DNA of 9,518 nucleotides from Bacteroidales bacterium (lineage in GTDB: Bacteria > Bacteroidota > Bacteroidia > Bacteroidales > F082), in the NCBI GenBank assembly GCA_023229135.1, contig JALNZT010000071.1, positions 1 through 9,518 of the forward strand, in the 5' to 3' direction. Numbering within the stretch: position 1 is the stretch's first letter; every line of letters starts with the position of its first letter. Position numbers and translations under genes: made by a program. Below, piece after piece: positions 1-6,520 of the stretch. A model generated the notes under the pieces. It searched no databases. It had not been told where the DNA came from and saw only the letters and a list, made by a program, of their open reading frames with translations.

Positions 1-2
1 AA

Positions 3-497
3 AAACTGATTTGTCCGGCAGACATTAGCGCGGAAATCACTACCCAATGCAGCCAGCTTGCCAACAAACTCATCACTGCCTGGGACATGGTAGGACTTTT
101 GGCCGTTGAGCTTTTTATTGACCACGATAATAAAGTGTGGGTGAATGAAGTAGCTCCTCGTCCGCACAACAGTGGACACCACACTATCGAAAGTATCGTA
201 ACTTCGCAGTTTGAACAACTTTTGCGTGCCATTCTCGACCTACCTTTGGGTAGCGTGCGACAAAAAATGCCCGCTATCATGCTCAACTTATTGGGTGAGC
301 CAGGCTATGAAGGCGAAGCCATCTATGAAGGACTTTTTGAAGCCATGAAAATTGATGGCGTAAAAGTGCATCTTTACGGAAAAAGAATCACCTCGCCATT
401 TCGCAAAATGGGACATCTCACCATTTTGGCAGGTACACGCGCAGAAGCTATTGAAAAAGTAAATCAAGTAAAAAACCTGATAAAAATTATCGCATGA
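3..497 (+). CDS. purK: N5-carboxyaminoimidazole ribonucleotide synthase, C-terminal part (5' truncated by window edge)
   Basis: PurK uses ATP and bicarbonate to convert AIR to N5-CAIR in cytosolic purine synthesis. Only the last 164 codons are here; the frame is open to the left edge, so the true start lies outside the window. The visible part covers the end of the ATP-grasp domain and the small C-terminal domain. The ATP-grasp signature NEVAPRPHNSGHHT, with its metal/ATP-binding Glu and Asn, is intact, and so is the late PurK hallmark HLYGKRITSPFRKMGHLT. The preceding VGLLAVELFID strand also fits the family. The stop codon overlaps the purE start in an ATGA, which implies translational coupling with the enzyme that uses the unstable N5-CAIR product. 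Assignment is by family motifs and by the purE neighbour. Confidence 0.95.
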   Translation, partial: KLICPADISAEITTQCSQLANKLITAWDMVGLLAVELFIDHDNKVWVNEVAPRPHNSGHHTIESIVTSQFEQLLRAILDLPLGSVRQKMPAIMLNLLGEPGYEGEAIYEGLFEAMKIDGVKVHLYGKRITSPFRKMGHLTILAGTRAEAIEKVNQVKNLIKIIA

Positions 498-1006
498 AAA
501 CACCTTTAGTCAGCATTGTAATGGGTTCAGAATCAGACCTGCCCATCATGGAAGAAACTGCAAAAATCTTAGATCATCTTGAAGTGGCCTACGAAATCAA
601 CATCATTTCGGCACATCGCGCACCCGATTTGCTATTCGACTTTGCTCAAAACGCACACCTTCGCGGCGTGAAAGTAGTGATTGCAGGAGCTGGTGGCGCG
701 GCACACCTGCCCGGCATGGTGGCAGCCATCTCTCCACTGCCTGTGATTGGTGTCCCTATAAAGTCGTCCAACTCCATCGACGGCTGGGATTCTGTGTTGT
801 CAATTTTGCAGATGCCCAGCGGCGTCCCGGTAGCAACAGTTGCCCTCAATGGCGCAAAAAACGCAGGGATTTTAGCTGTGCAAATACTCTCGGCGGGCGA
901 TGAATCTCTCAGAGACCTCATTATCAGCTATAAGAAAGAACTAAAAGAGGCCGTCATACAAAAAGCAAAACGCTTGGGAAACTCTAAAACGAACCTGGGT
1001 TTTTAA
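494..1006 (+). CDS. purE: N5-carboxyaminoimidazole ribonucleotide mutase, class I PurE
   Basis: PurE moves the carboxyl group of N5-CAIR to C4 of the imidazole, giving CAIR, the step after PurK. At 170 residues it has the normal length of class I PurE. Visible motifs are the phosphate-binding GSESDLP (11-17), SAHRAP (39-44) with the catalytic His41 equivalent, GAGGAAHLPGMVA (65-77), PVIGVPI (83-89) and QMPSGVPVATVA (106-117). These fit the N5-CAIR mutase form rather than class II AIR carboxylase, as the presence of purK also predicts. The start is fixed by the ATGA overlap with purK, and no separate ribosome-binding site is obvious, so coupling is likely. The C-terminal tail after about residue 150 is lysine-rich and less conserved. 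No clear intrinsic terminator follows; see the inverted repeat at 1014-1073. Confidence 0.96.
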   Translation: MKTPLVSIVMGSESDLPIMEETAKILDHLEVAYEINIISAHRAPDLLFDFAQNAHLRGVKVVIAGAGGAAHLPGMVAAISPLPVIGVPIKSSNSIDGWDSVLSILQMPSGVPVATVALNGAKNAGILAVQILSAGDESLRDLIISYKKELKEAVIQKAKRLGNSKTNLGF

Positions 1007-1013
1007 GCCTGGA

Positions 1014-1073
1014 CGGGAATTTCTCGAAGTTCCTAATCCCTATTGCGAGATCAGAGGAAGAAAAAAATTCCCG
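1014..1073. repeat. Inverted repeat downstream of purE
   Basis: CGGGAATTT (1014-1022) is the exact reverse complement of AAATTCCCG (1065-1073), a 9-bp stem enclosing 42 bases. TTCCT (1030-1034) and AGGAA (1055-1059) can pair inside it. An alternative 6-bp pairing, TTCTCG (1021-1026) with CGAGAA (1072-1077), would exclude the outer stem. No T-run follows, so it is not a standard intrinsic terminator. It may be a 3'-end RNA fold that protects the purKE message, or the remains of a decayed gene or element. The pairing is read directly from the sequence; the function is unknown. Confidence 0.4.
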
Positions 1074-1133
1074 AGAACCATGGTCTGGGAAATAACGGCT
1101 ATGCCAAGGGAGAAAAAATCCTACTTAAAGTGA

Positions 1134-1475
1134 ATGCGAAACGCCTACCAGCCAGCTTTCACCTTACCGCTATTTTCGTTTTTTAAGAGTGGACATCCGG
1201 TTTTCGGGAAAATGCTACTGATTTCGTTTGAATTGTCACTGAATGTTTTCCTGTTTTACTTTATCAGCAAACGAATGCACAATATTTTGTTTGCCGCGCA
1301 CGGAAGTATCCTACTTAGCAAAGCTGCGTATTATCTCGAAAAATTTGGTCTGCTGCAAACACTTCTACTCAGCGGAAAATTGGTTTCCACGCCACTACTT
1401 TTTCAATGGATTACGACTTTAATATTTAGCTTTTATTGCTATCTGCTGCTCAGAAAACGCGATGTGAAAGCCTAA
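1134..1475 (+). CDS. Small hypothetical membrane protein (113 aa), possibly a gene remnant
   Basis: I do not recognise this protein. It has two to three hydrophobic segments (about residues 27-46, 50-66 and 86-105) with charged KR residues between them, and ends in LLLRKRDVKA, a positively charged tail suggesting a cytoplasmic C-terminus. An in-frame TGA lies immediately before the ATG, and there is no convincing ribosome-binding site or promoter core upstream. A later in-frame ATG at 1212, preceded by GGGAAA, is an alternative start. In another frame just upstream, the segment at about 1079-1135 reads like soluble protein (NNGYAKGEKILLKVN) but stops soon after. The locus may therefore hold a frameshifted or deleted older gene, with this ORF its membrane part. 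It runs towards argS, with 20 bases between the stop codons. Confidence 0.4.
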   Translation: MRNAYQPAFTLPLFSFFKSGHPVFGKMLLISFELSLNVFLFYFISKRMHNILFAAHGSILLSKAAYYLEKFGLLQTLLLSGKLVSTPLLFQWITTLIFSFYCYLLLRKRDVKA

Positions 1476-1498
1476 AAAGAAACGAAATAGCCTTTTTA
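1473..1498. terminator. Weak possible bidirectional terminator between convergent genes
   Basis: TAAAAAG (1473-1479) pairs with CTTTTTA (1492-1498) around a 12-base loop, and the two arms contain the stop codons of the small membrane ORF and of argS. The position between convergent genes suits a shared terminator, but the stem has only one G-C pair and there is no clean T-tract after it on the argS strand. Low confidence. Confidence 0.22.
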
Positions 1499-3283
1499 CA
1501 TTTTTTCAGGCATCTTAATACCCAACAGCCCGGCCGCATAACTCAACATGCTTGCCGTCAATTCGCTCATTTGAAGTCTTAGCAACACCGCATCCTTACT
1601 GGTTTCTTTCAGGATTGAATGCTCCTGATAAAACTGGTTGTACTCGCGAGCCAACTCATAAATAAAGTTTGCGATAAGTGCCGGACTGCGGTTTATGGCA
1701 GCTTGTTGTAAAACATCTTTCCAGCTATGAAGTAGTGTAATCACGGATTTTTCTTTGGGTTTCAGGCCATGCATTTGCATGTCGGCATTTTTCCACGTGA
1801 TGCCTTTTTCCTCAGCCTTGCGCAAAACGGATTTTATACGGGCATGCGTATATTGCACAAATGGCCCTGTATTTCCATTGAAATCAATAGATTCAGCAGG
1901 ATTGAAGAGCATTGTCTTTTTGGGATCAACGCGCAAAATAAAGTATTTCAGCGCGGCCATTCCAATCATTTCGTATAAATCTTGTGCTGCTGTGGCTTCC
2001 ATTTCTTGTCCTTTGCCCAGCTCTTCCGACATTTTTTTGGCCGTATTGACCATTTCTTCCATCAGTTCGTCGGCATCAACAACGGTTCCTTCCCGCGATT
2101 TCATTTTGCCATCCGGAAGCTCAACCATACCATACGATAGATGCTCAATGCCATCAGCCCAGGGTTTTCCAAGGCGTTTCAAGATTTTTTGTAGCACATC
2201 AAAATGATAGTTTTGCTCGTTACCAACCACGTAGATCAGTTCTTGCGCCTGATAATCATCATAACGAAGCTGCGCCGTTCCCAAATCCTGTGTCATATAA
2301 ACCGAAGTGCCATCGGCGCGTAGCAATAGCTTCTCGTCCAATCCTTCGTCAGTCAGATCACACCAGATAGAGCCATCTTCCTTTTTATAAAAAACACCTT
2401 TTTCTAAACCTTCCAACACCAATTGCTTACCTAAAAGATAGGTTTCAGACTCATAATAAATCTTGTCAAAGTCGATGCCCATGCGTTTATAAGTACGCTC
2501 AAAACCCTCATAAACCCATCCGTTCATGGTTTGCCACAAACTTTTCACGTGAGCTTCTCCGGCTTCCCATTCCAATAACATCTGTTGTGCAGCAACAATA
2601 ACCGGCACTTTCTTTTTGGCTTCATCCTCGCCTATTCCATCCTGAATCAGCTGTTGTTGCTCGGCTTTGTATGCTTTGTCAAACTGCACATACAGCTCAC
2701 CAACGAATTTATCACCCTTTTTGCCGCTTGATTCCGGAGTAGCACCATTAGCCCATTTTTGCCAGGCCAGCATAGACTTACAAATATGTATTCCGCGATC
2801 GTTTACCAAATTGACTTTAAACACCTTAGCGCCATTTGCACCCAATATTTCTGCCACACTCCAACCCAATAAATTATTACGTACATGTCCTAAATGCAAA
2901 GGCTTATTGGTGTTTGGCGACGAATATTCAATCACAACGGTATCATTCTTACTAAAATAGTGCTGATCAAAAGCAGTTCTGCTCAGGTTATCTTCTAAAA
3001 AATCAAGCCAGTAGCGGTCGTCAATCACCAGGTTTAAAAAACCTTTTATTACATTAAAGGAATGCACCAATGGGCTCTCCAGCTTCATGGCCTCCCCGAG
3101 TTCGTTGGCCAGTTGCTCCGGTTTTTTGCCTACAAGTTTCAGAAAAGGAAAAACAACCAGCGTCAGATCGCCTTCAAACTCTGGCCTGGTTTTTTGAAGA
3201 CTCAAGGCATCAATTTTCAAATCAAGCTGATAGCTCTTGCTAAATATATTTATGAGGGCTTCTTTTAACAGATTTTCAAGCAT
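1496..3283 (-). CDS. argS: Arginyl-tRNA synthetase
   Basis: This class I synthetase charges tRNA-Arg with arginine, using ATP, in the cytosol. The 595 residues match the usual ArgS length. In order: the ArgS-specific N-terminal Add-1 domain (about 1-85), which contacts the tRNA D-loop; the Rossmann catalytic core with SSPNTNKPLHLGHVRNN (121-137), containing the HIGH-type motif HLGH (130-133); the conserved VYMTQDLGTAQLR stretch (328-340); the KMSKS-type loop as GKMKSREGT (392-400); and the DALR anticodon-binding domain (about 475-595), beginning near PFVQYTHARI. ArgS often has a degenerate KMSK, so the altered loop is normal. The start is supported by a promoter core ending 19 bases upstream. 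It is a single-gene unit pointing left, convergent with the small membrane ORF. Confidence 0.97.
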   Translation of the reverse strand: MLENLLKEALINIFSKSYQLDLKIDALSLQKTRPEFEGDLTLVVFPFLKLVGKKPEQLANELGEAMKLESPLVHSFNVIKGFLNLVIDDRYWLDFLEDNLSRTAFDQHYFSKNDTVVIEYSSPNTNKPLHLGHVRNNLLGWSVAEILGANGAKVFKVNLVNDRGIHICKSMLAWQKWANGATPESSGKKGDKFVGELYVQFDKAYKAEQQQLIQDGIGEDEAKKKVPVIVAAQQMLLEWEAGEAHVKSLWQTMNGWVYEGFERTYKRMGIDFDKIYYESETYLLGKQLVLEGLEKGVFYKKEDGSIWCDLTDEGLDEKLLLRADGTSVYMTQDLGTAQLRYDDYQAQELIYVVGNEQNYHFDVLQKILKRLGKPWADGIEHLSYGMVELPDGKMKSREGTVVDADELMEEMVNTAKKMSEELGKGQEMEATAAQDLYEMIGMAALKYFILRVDPKKTMLFNPAESIDFNGNTGPFVQYTHARIKSVLRKAEEKGITWKNADMQMHGLKPKEKSVITLLHSWKDVLQQAAINRSPALIANFIYELAREYNQFYQEHSILKETSKDAVLLRLQMSELTASMLSYAAGLLGIKMPEKM

Positions 3284-3302
3284 AGGTAGTTTTTTAGGTT
3301 TG

Positions 3303-3310
3303 CAAAGTTA
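3303..3310 (-). promoter_or_regulatory. Bacteroidota -7 promoter element for argS
   Basis: On the minus strand this reads TAACTTTG, an exact match to the Bacteroidetes -7 consensus TAnnTTTG, 19 bases before the argS ATG. The expected 5' leader would be only about 10-15 bases. No clean TTTG is found at the -33 distance; TTTCTG further up is a poor substitute. The match and position are seen; activity is inferred. Confidence 0.5.
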
Positions 3311-3679
3311 AACATTTTGGTGGCGAGCTGAATCAGAAATTGCCGAGGCTGACTATAAACAAAGCTTTTAAATTAAAACATAAAATACTTAATATCAACA
3401 AGTAAAGGAATATTTAGCATAAGTTGAGCAAGAAAACTCTGAAAACACAAAATTCTTTCTACTTTTAAATGACTGGTTATCAAGTACAATTCAGAAAACA
3501 ACAATTAACTCACCTCCATAACATACACAGCTATAAAACAACCATATTTTTCTTACAGCACGTCAGTTTGTATCAAGTTTAATATTCAAATATATATCAC
3601 TGAATTACAGTAACTAACGAAAATTATTTCATTAGAATAACTTTTTATGACTATCTTTTTATAGTCCATAAAATTTTAT

Positions 3680-3695
3680 TGTTAAATATTTAACA
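3680..3695. promoter_or_regulatory. 16-bp perfect palindrome, candidate operator
   Basis: TGTTAAATATTTAACA is fully self-complementary. Its TGTTA-N6-TAACA geometry is typical of a dimeric helix-turn-helix regulator site, such as those of the CRP/FNR superfamily. It lies about 100 bases upstream of the predicted start of transcription of the gene at 3829, a plausible activator position. In DNA this AT-rich, shorter palindromes arise by chance, so binding is an inference. Confidence 0.35.
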
Positions 3696-3770
3696 TTTAT
3701 AACATACTCATTATAAATTGATTAAAAAATAATTAAAAATTTAACCAGTTTCAGGTGTTCGTTTTCAAGA

Positions 3771-3787
3771 CAAATTATATAAATTTG
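3771..3787 (+). promoter_or_regulatory. Promoter core of the cDPG synthetase-like gene, within an interrupted palindrome
   Basis: TAAATTTG at 3780-3787 matches the Bacteroidetes -7 consensus TAnnTTTG. It sits at the right end of an interrupted palindrome, CAAATT (3771-3776) and AATTTG (3782-3787), which could let a repressor overlap the core promoter. Transcription would start at about 3791-3795, which favours the ATG at 3829 (leader of about 35 bases) over the in-frame ATG at 3799. The -33 region has only TTTTC (3762-3766). Confidence 0.5.
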
Positions 3788-3828
3788 TGAGATGATTTTT
3801 GAGAATGTTAACCAATAAAACTAATTTT

Positions 3829-5169
3829 ATGAAAAAGAACGTGATTATAATCGGCGCAGCCGGAAGAGATTTTCACAACTTCAACACCTATTTCAGGGGC
3901 AACGAATTGTATAATGTTGTAGCATTTACAGCCGCTCAAATCCCTGATATTGATGGACGTAAATACCCAAAAGAGCTTGCCGGCGACCTTTATCCCAAAG
4001 GTATTCCAATCTATGCCGAAGACGAACTTCCTAAATTGATCAAAGACCTGAAGGTCGACGACTGTGTGTTTTCTTACAGTGATGTGCCTTATAACAGGGT
4101 GATGAGTATCAGTGCCATTGTGAATACTGCTGGTTCAAATTTTATGCTTCTCGGCCCTGCAGATACTATGGTGAAAAGTAGTAAACCAGTTATTGCCGTT
4201 GGCGCTGTGCGAACAGGTTGTGGCAAAAGCCAGACTTCACGCAAAGTGATCGATTACTTTATGGAAAAAGGACTAAAAGTAATTGCCATTAGGCATCCTA
4301 TGCCATATGGCGACCTCGTTAAACAAAAAGTTCAGCGTTTTGCAACCGTGGAAGACCTGGAAAAGCATAAATGCACCGTGGAAGAAATGGAAGAGTACGA
4401 ACCACATGTGGTACGCGGCAATGTGATTTACGCCGGTGTAGATTACGAAGCGATTTTGCGTGCTGCAGAAAACGATCCGGATGGCTGCGACGTTATTTTG
4501 TGGGACGGCGGCAACAACGACTTCCCATTTTACAAACCCGACCTCAATATCACCGTGGTTGACCCACACCGTGCTGGCCACGAATTAAGTTATTATCCCG
4601 GAGAGGTTACACTGCGCCTGGCTGATGTGGTTGTAATTAATAAAATGGACAGCGCTGCTCCTGAAGATATTCAAACTGTTCGCGAAAACATTGCCAAAGT
4701 CAACCCAACAGCTGTTGTTATAGATGCTGCTTCGCCTATCAGGGTTGACGATTCTTCACTTATCAAAGGAAAACGTGTATTGGTTGTCGAAGATGGCCCA
4801 ACCCTTACCCACGGCGAAATGAAAATTGGTGCCGGAACAGTAGCTGCTCAAAAATTTGGTGCTGCTGAAATGGTTGACCCACGCCCCTTCCTGGTTGGTA
4901 AATTGGCTGAAACATTCACTCTTTATCCAAATATTGGTGCTTTACTTCCTGCAATGGGATACGGTAAGCAACAGCTTAAAGACCTGGAAACCACCATTAA
5001 CAAAACAGATTGTGACAGTGTTGTTATTGGTACACCCATCGATTTGAATCGTATCGTGAAAATTAAAAAACCAAACACACGTGTTTATTATGATCTTCAG
5101 GAAATTGGATATCCAAGCCTTGATGTTGTACTGAACGAGTTTGTTGAGAAATACAAGCTCAATAAATAA
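3829..5169 (+). CDS. P-loop GTPase-like protein of the cyclic 2,3-diphosphoglycerate synthetase family
   Basis: The 446-residue protein resembles the archaeal enzyme that closes 2,3-bisphosphoglycerate to cyclic 2,3-diphosphoglycerate with ATP, a solute known from thermophilic methanogens. Bacterial homologues are common in annotation, but their reaction is not established, so the name denotes family only. It starts with a Rossmann-like strand and glycine turn (KKNVIIIGAAGRD, 2-14). A Walker A P-loop GAVRTGCGKS (125-134) follows, then an acidic DVILWDGGNNDFPF strand (221-234) that may act as Walker B, and VVINKMDSA (268-276), which resembles the NKxD base-recognition motif of GTPases. The length is close to that of the archaeal proteins. 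I chose the ATG at 3829 because it begins the conserved strand and lies behind the promoter; starts ten codons earlier are poorer. It is a monocistronic unit, with its own promoter and a strong terminator, so neighbours give no clue to function. No signal peptide or membrane segment is seen. Confidence 0.85.
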   Translation: MKKNVIIIGAAGRDFHNFNTYFRGNELYNVVAFTAAQIPDIDGRKYPKELAGDLYPKGIPIYAEDELPKLIKDLKVDDCVFSYSDVPYNRVMSISAIVNTAGSNFMLLGPADTMVKSSKPVIAVGAVRTGCGKSQTSRKVIDYFMEKGLKVIAIRHPMPYGDLVKQKVQRFATVEDLEKHKCTVEEMEEYEPHVVRGNVIYAGVDYEAILRAAENDPDGCDVILWDGGNNDFPFYKPDLNITVVDPHRAGHELSYYPGEVTLRLADVVVINKMDSAAPEDIQTVRENIAKVNPTAVVIDAASPIRVDDSSLIKGKRVLVVEDGPTLTHGEMKIGAGTVAAQKFGAAEMVDPRPFLVGKLAETFTLYPNIGALLPAMGYGKQQLKDLETTINKTDCDSVVIGTPIDLNRIVKIKKPNTRVYYDLQEIGYPSLDVVLNEFVEKYKLNK

Positions 5170-5181
5170 TGCTTATGTTGC

Positions 5182-5216
5182 AAAAGAGGCTCTCCTATTC
5201 GGTAAGCCTCTTTTTT
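5182..5216 (+). terminator. Strong intrinsic terminator after the cDPG synthetase-like gene
   Basis: AAAAGAGGCT (5182-5191) pairs perfectly with AGCCTCTTTT (5205-5214) around a 13-base loop, and the 3' arm runs into a T-tract ending at 5216. It lies 12 bases after the stop codon, which closes the upstream unit and separates it from pyrB. The A-tract before the stem might also allow some termination in the opposite direction. Confidence 0.88.
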
Positions 5217-5343
5217 ATTCAAAACAGGACGGCATTTTTCCGATATTGCCAGCCAACTCATATGCTTAGTCATTAATGAACATTTCGCGCTGAAAATTGG
5301 GAATATTTTTTTTAATTCAGCATCCTAAGTGGTCAATTCAACC

Positions 5344-5351
5344 TATATTTG
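5344..5351 (+). promoter_or_regulatory. Candidate promoter core for the pyrB leader transcript
   Basis: TATATTTG matches TAnnTTTG exactly and lies between the terminator of the upstream gene and the attenuator-like terminator at 5461. Transcription would begin near 5355-5358, giving a leader of about 225 bases before pyrB. No clear TTTG is present at -33. I see no equally good core between 5488 and 5583, so this is the best candidate for pyrBI. Confidence 0.5.
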
Positions 5352-5358
5352 CATTCCG

Positions 5359-5586
5359 ATGACAACATTATTCCATAAGCTAATGTTAGCGGATCAGCAC
5401 AGGATTCAAAAGAATGAATTGGTAATAGTTCGTTTTATTATCCCTAAAATATTTCCTATCAAAGACGGCATTAGCCGTCTTTTTTTTGTGTTTTTCTGTC
5501 CTGAGTTTAGTTCAAAATTAAACTTTTACAGTGCATTCCCAATCATTTCCATAATAACAAAACCCTCAATAATTAAACGCCGATGA
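5359..5586 (+). CDS. Possible pyrB leader ORF reading through the attenuator (75 codons)
   Basis: An open frame from ATG 5359 (75 codons; a second in-frame ATG at 5383 gives 67) passes without a stop through the terminator at 5461-5487. It ends in a TGA that overlaps the pyrB start codon as ATGA. The terminator T-tract is read as Leu-Phe-Phe codons, and the product would be hydrophobic with a basic end (IIKRR). I recognise no protein family. In outline this recalls the enterobacterial pyrL leader peptide, whose translation through an attenuator couples UTP supply to pyrBI expression. If transcription starts near 5356, the 5359 start would be nearly leaderless and 5383 more likely. The alternative is a chance open frame in AT-rich DNA, which remains quite possible. 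Confidence 0.28.
   Translation: MTTLFHKLMLADQHRIQKNELVIVRFIIPKIFPIKDGISRLFFVFFCPEFSSKLNFYSAFPIISIITKPSIIKRR
5364..5487 (+). promoter_or_regulatory. Putative RNA switch in the pyrB leader with competing hairpins
   Basis: Three mutually exclusive pairings can be read. AACATTA (5364-5370) pairs with TAATGTT (5381-5387). GCTAATGTT (5379-5387) can instead pair with GGCATTAGC (5467-5475) by seven Watson-Crick and two G-U pairs, invading the loop and both arms of the terminator. The terminator itself is the third. This is the layout of an anti-antiterminator, antiterminator and terminator. I see no sequence matching the known PyrR-binding loop of Firmicutes. The complementarities are seen; regulation by pyrimidine nucleotides is inferred from the downstream genes. 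Confidence 0.35.
5461..5487 (+). terminator. Intrinsic terminator in the pyrB leader (candidate attenuator)
   Basis: AAAGACGGC (5461-5469) pairs perfectly with GCCGTCTTT (5474-5482) across an ATTA tetraloop, and eight consecutive T residues (5480-5487) follow. It is a textbook Rho-independent terminator, yet the preceding gene already ended at its own terminator 250 bases earlier. It therefore terminates either a short leader upstream of pyrB (attenuation) or an independent small RNA of about 130 bases. Confidence 0.88.
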
Positions 5587-6491
5587 AAGACCGAAGCCTT
5601 GTTTCTATCAATGATTATTCCCGAGAGGAAATCATAAAAATTCTGGATATAGCAGCAGAATTTGAACAAAACACGCATCAAAACCTGCTTAAAGGCCGCG
5701 TAATAGCGTCCTTGTTTTTCGAACCATCTACACGTACGCGCCTAAGCTTTGAAAGCGCTATTCAAAAAATGGGCGGTAATGTGGTCGGTTTCAGTAGCTC
5801 TGGTACCACCAGCGTGCAAAAAGGCGAATCGATTAAAGACACCATCCTTACCGTTAGCAATTATTCCGATTTAATCGTGATGCGGCATTCAGTGGAAGGC
5901 TCAGCACGCTACGCCAGCGAGGTTTCGCCTGTGCCAATCATCAATGCCGGAGATGGCTCCAATCAGCATCCTACCCAATGTTTGCTCGATCTTTACTCTA
6001 TCAGAAAAACCCAGGGAACGCTTGAAAACCTGGAAGTTACCTTTGTGGGAGATCTTAAATATGGCCGCACCGTACACAGCCTGGTAATCGCGCTTTGCCA
6101 TTTTAATACCAAGTTTCACCTGGTATCGCCTTTAGAACTCAAGCTGCCCAGTGCTGTAAAACGCCACATCAAAGAAGCTAACCTGACGTATGAGCAATAC
6201 ACCGACTTTTCAGAAGTAATTCCGAAATCCGATATCATATATATGACACGCATCCAGCGCGAGCGTTTCCCAGACCCACTGGAATATGAAAAGGTGAAAA
6301 ACGCTTATATTTTAGATAATAAAATGCTTGATAATGCCAAAGAGAACTGTCGTATCCTGCATCCGCTGCCACGCGTAAACGAGATTAACGTGGATGTGGA
6401 CAGCAATCCCAAAGCCTATTATTTTGAACAGGCCTTAAATGGCGTTTACGTAAGACAAGCGCTTATTGCATCCATTCTCGGACTTAAATAA
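5583..6491 (+). CDS. pyrB: Aspartate carbamoyltransferase, catalytic subunit
   Basis: PyrB condenses carbamoyl phosphate and L-aspartate to carbamoyl aspartate, the committed step of pyrimidine synthesis. The 302 residues match catalytic chains of class B ATCase. The carbamoyl-phosphate site is FFEPSTRTR (45-53) with the STRT loop, and Lys80 in VQKGES stands for the mobile Lys84 of E. coli. HPTQCLLDL (129-137), GDLKYGRTVHS (156-166), RIQRERF (223-229) with the aspartate-binding arginine, and HPLPRVNEI (260-268) complete the active site, so the enzyme looks fully functional. The ATG is embedded in an ATGA with the possible leader ORF. pyrI follows 29 bases later, showing that the protein forms the regulated c6r6 holoenzyme. 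Expression may be controlled by the leader terminator at 5461-5487. Confidence 0.97.
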   Translation: MKDRSLVSINDYSREEIIKILDIAAEFEQNTHQNLLKGRVIASLFFEPSTRTRLSFESAIQKMGGNVVGFSSSGTTSVQKGESIKDTILTVSNYSDLIVMRHSVEGSARYASEVSPVPIINAGDGSNQHPTQCLLDLYSIRKTQGTLENLEVTFVGDLKYGRTVHSLVIALCHFNTKFHLVSPLELKLPSAVKRHIKEANLTYEQYTDFSEVIPKSDIIYMTRIQRERFPDPLEYEKVKNAYILDNKMLDNAKENCRILHPLPRVNEINVDVDSNPKAYYFEQALNGVYVRQALIASILGLK

Positions 6492-6520
6492 TTCACCGGC
6501 AAAATCTAACAAAAAAGAGT

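Larger units (their letters stand above)
3284..3828. other. AT-rich divergent spacer between argS and the cDPG synthetase-like gene
   Basis: This stretch of about 545 bases is very AT-rich and I find no credible gene on either strand. It holds the argS promoter at its left end, a short hairpin GACTAT-CTTTTT-ATAGTC (3649-3666, extendable by three pairs across one bulge), the 16-bp palindrome at 3680-3695, a run of A/T tracts (3718-3743), and the rightward promoter near 3780. The middle part (about 3340-3640) shows no structure I can name. Its length and the clustered palindromes suggest a regulated promoter for the rightward gene. Confidence 0.6.

Noticed and set aside
1755..2207. A 150-codon open frame on the plus strand opposite argS, plus others at 1769, 2667 and 3062
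   Set aside because: They lie wholly antisense to an intact, motif-complete argS and encode no recognisable protein.
3646..3670. Hairpin GACTAT-CTTTTT-ATAGTC as an intrinsic terminator
   Set aside because: The T-run is in the loop rather than after the stem, and no gene ends here.
3799..3828. Upstream in-frame ATGs (3799, 3805) as start of the cDPG synthetase-like gene
   Set aside because: The promoter core ends at 3787, so these starts would be almost leaderless, and the conserved strand begins at 3829.
4273..4581. A 102-codon minus-strand frame inside the cDPG synthetase-like gene
   Set aside because: It is a shadow of the P-loop gene, and its product is low in meaningful motifs.
5329..5358. 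GTG at 5329 as the start of the pyrB leader ORF
   Set aside because: It precedes the only candidate promoter core (5344-5351), so it would not be on the leader transcript.
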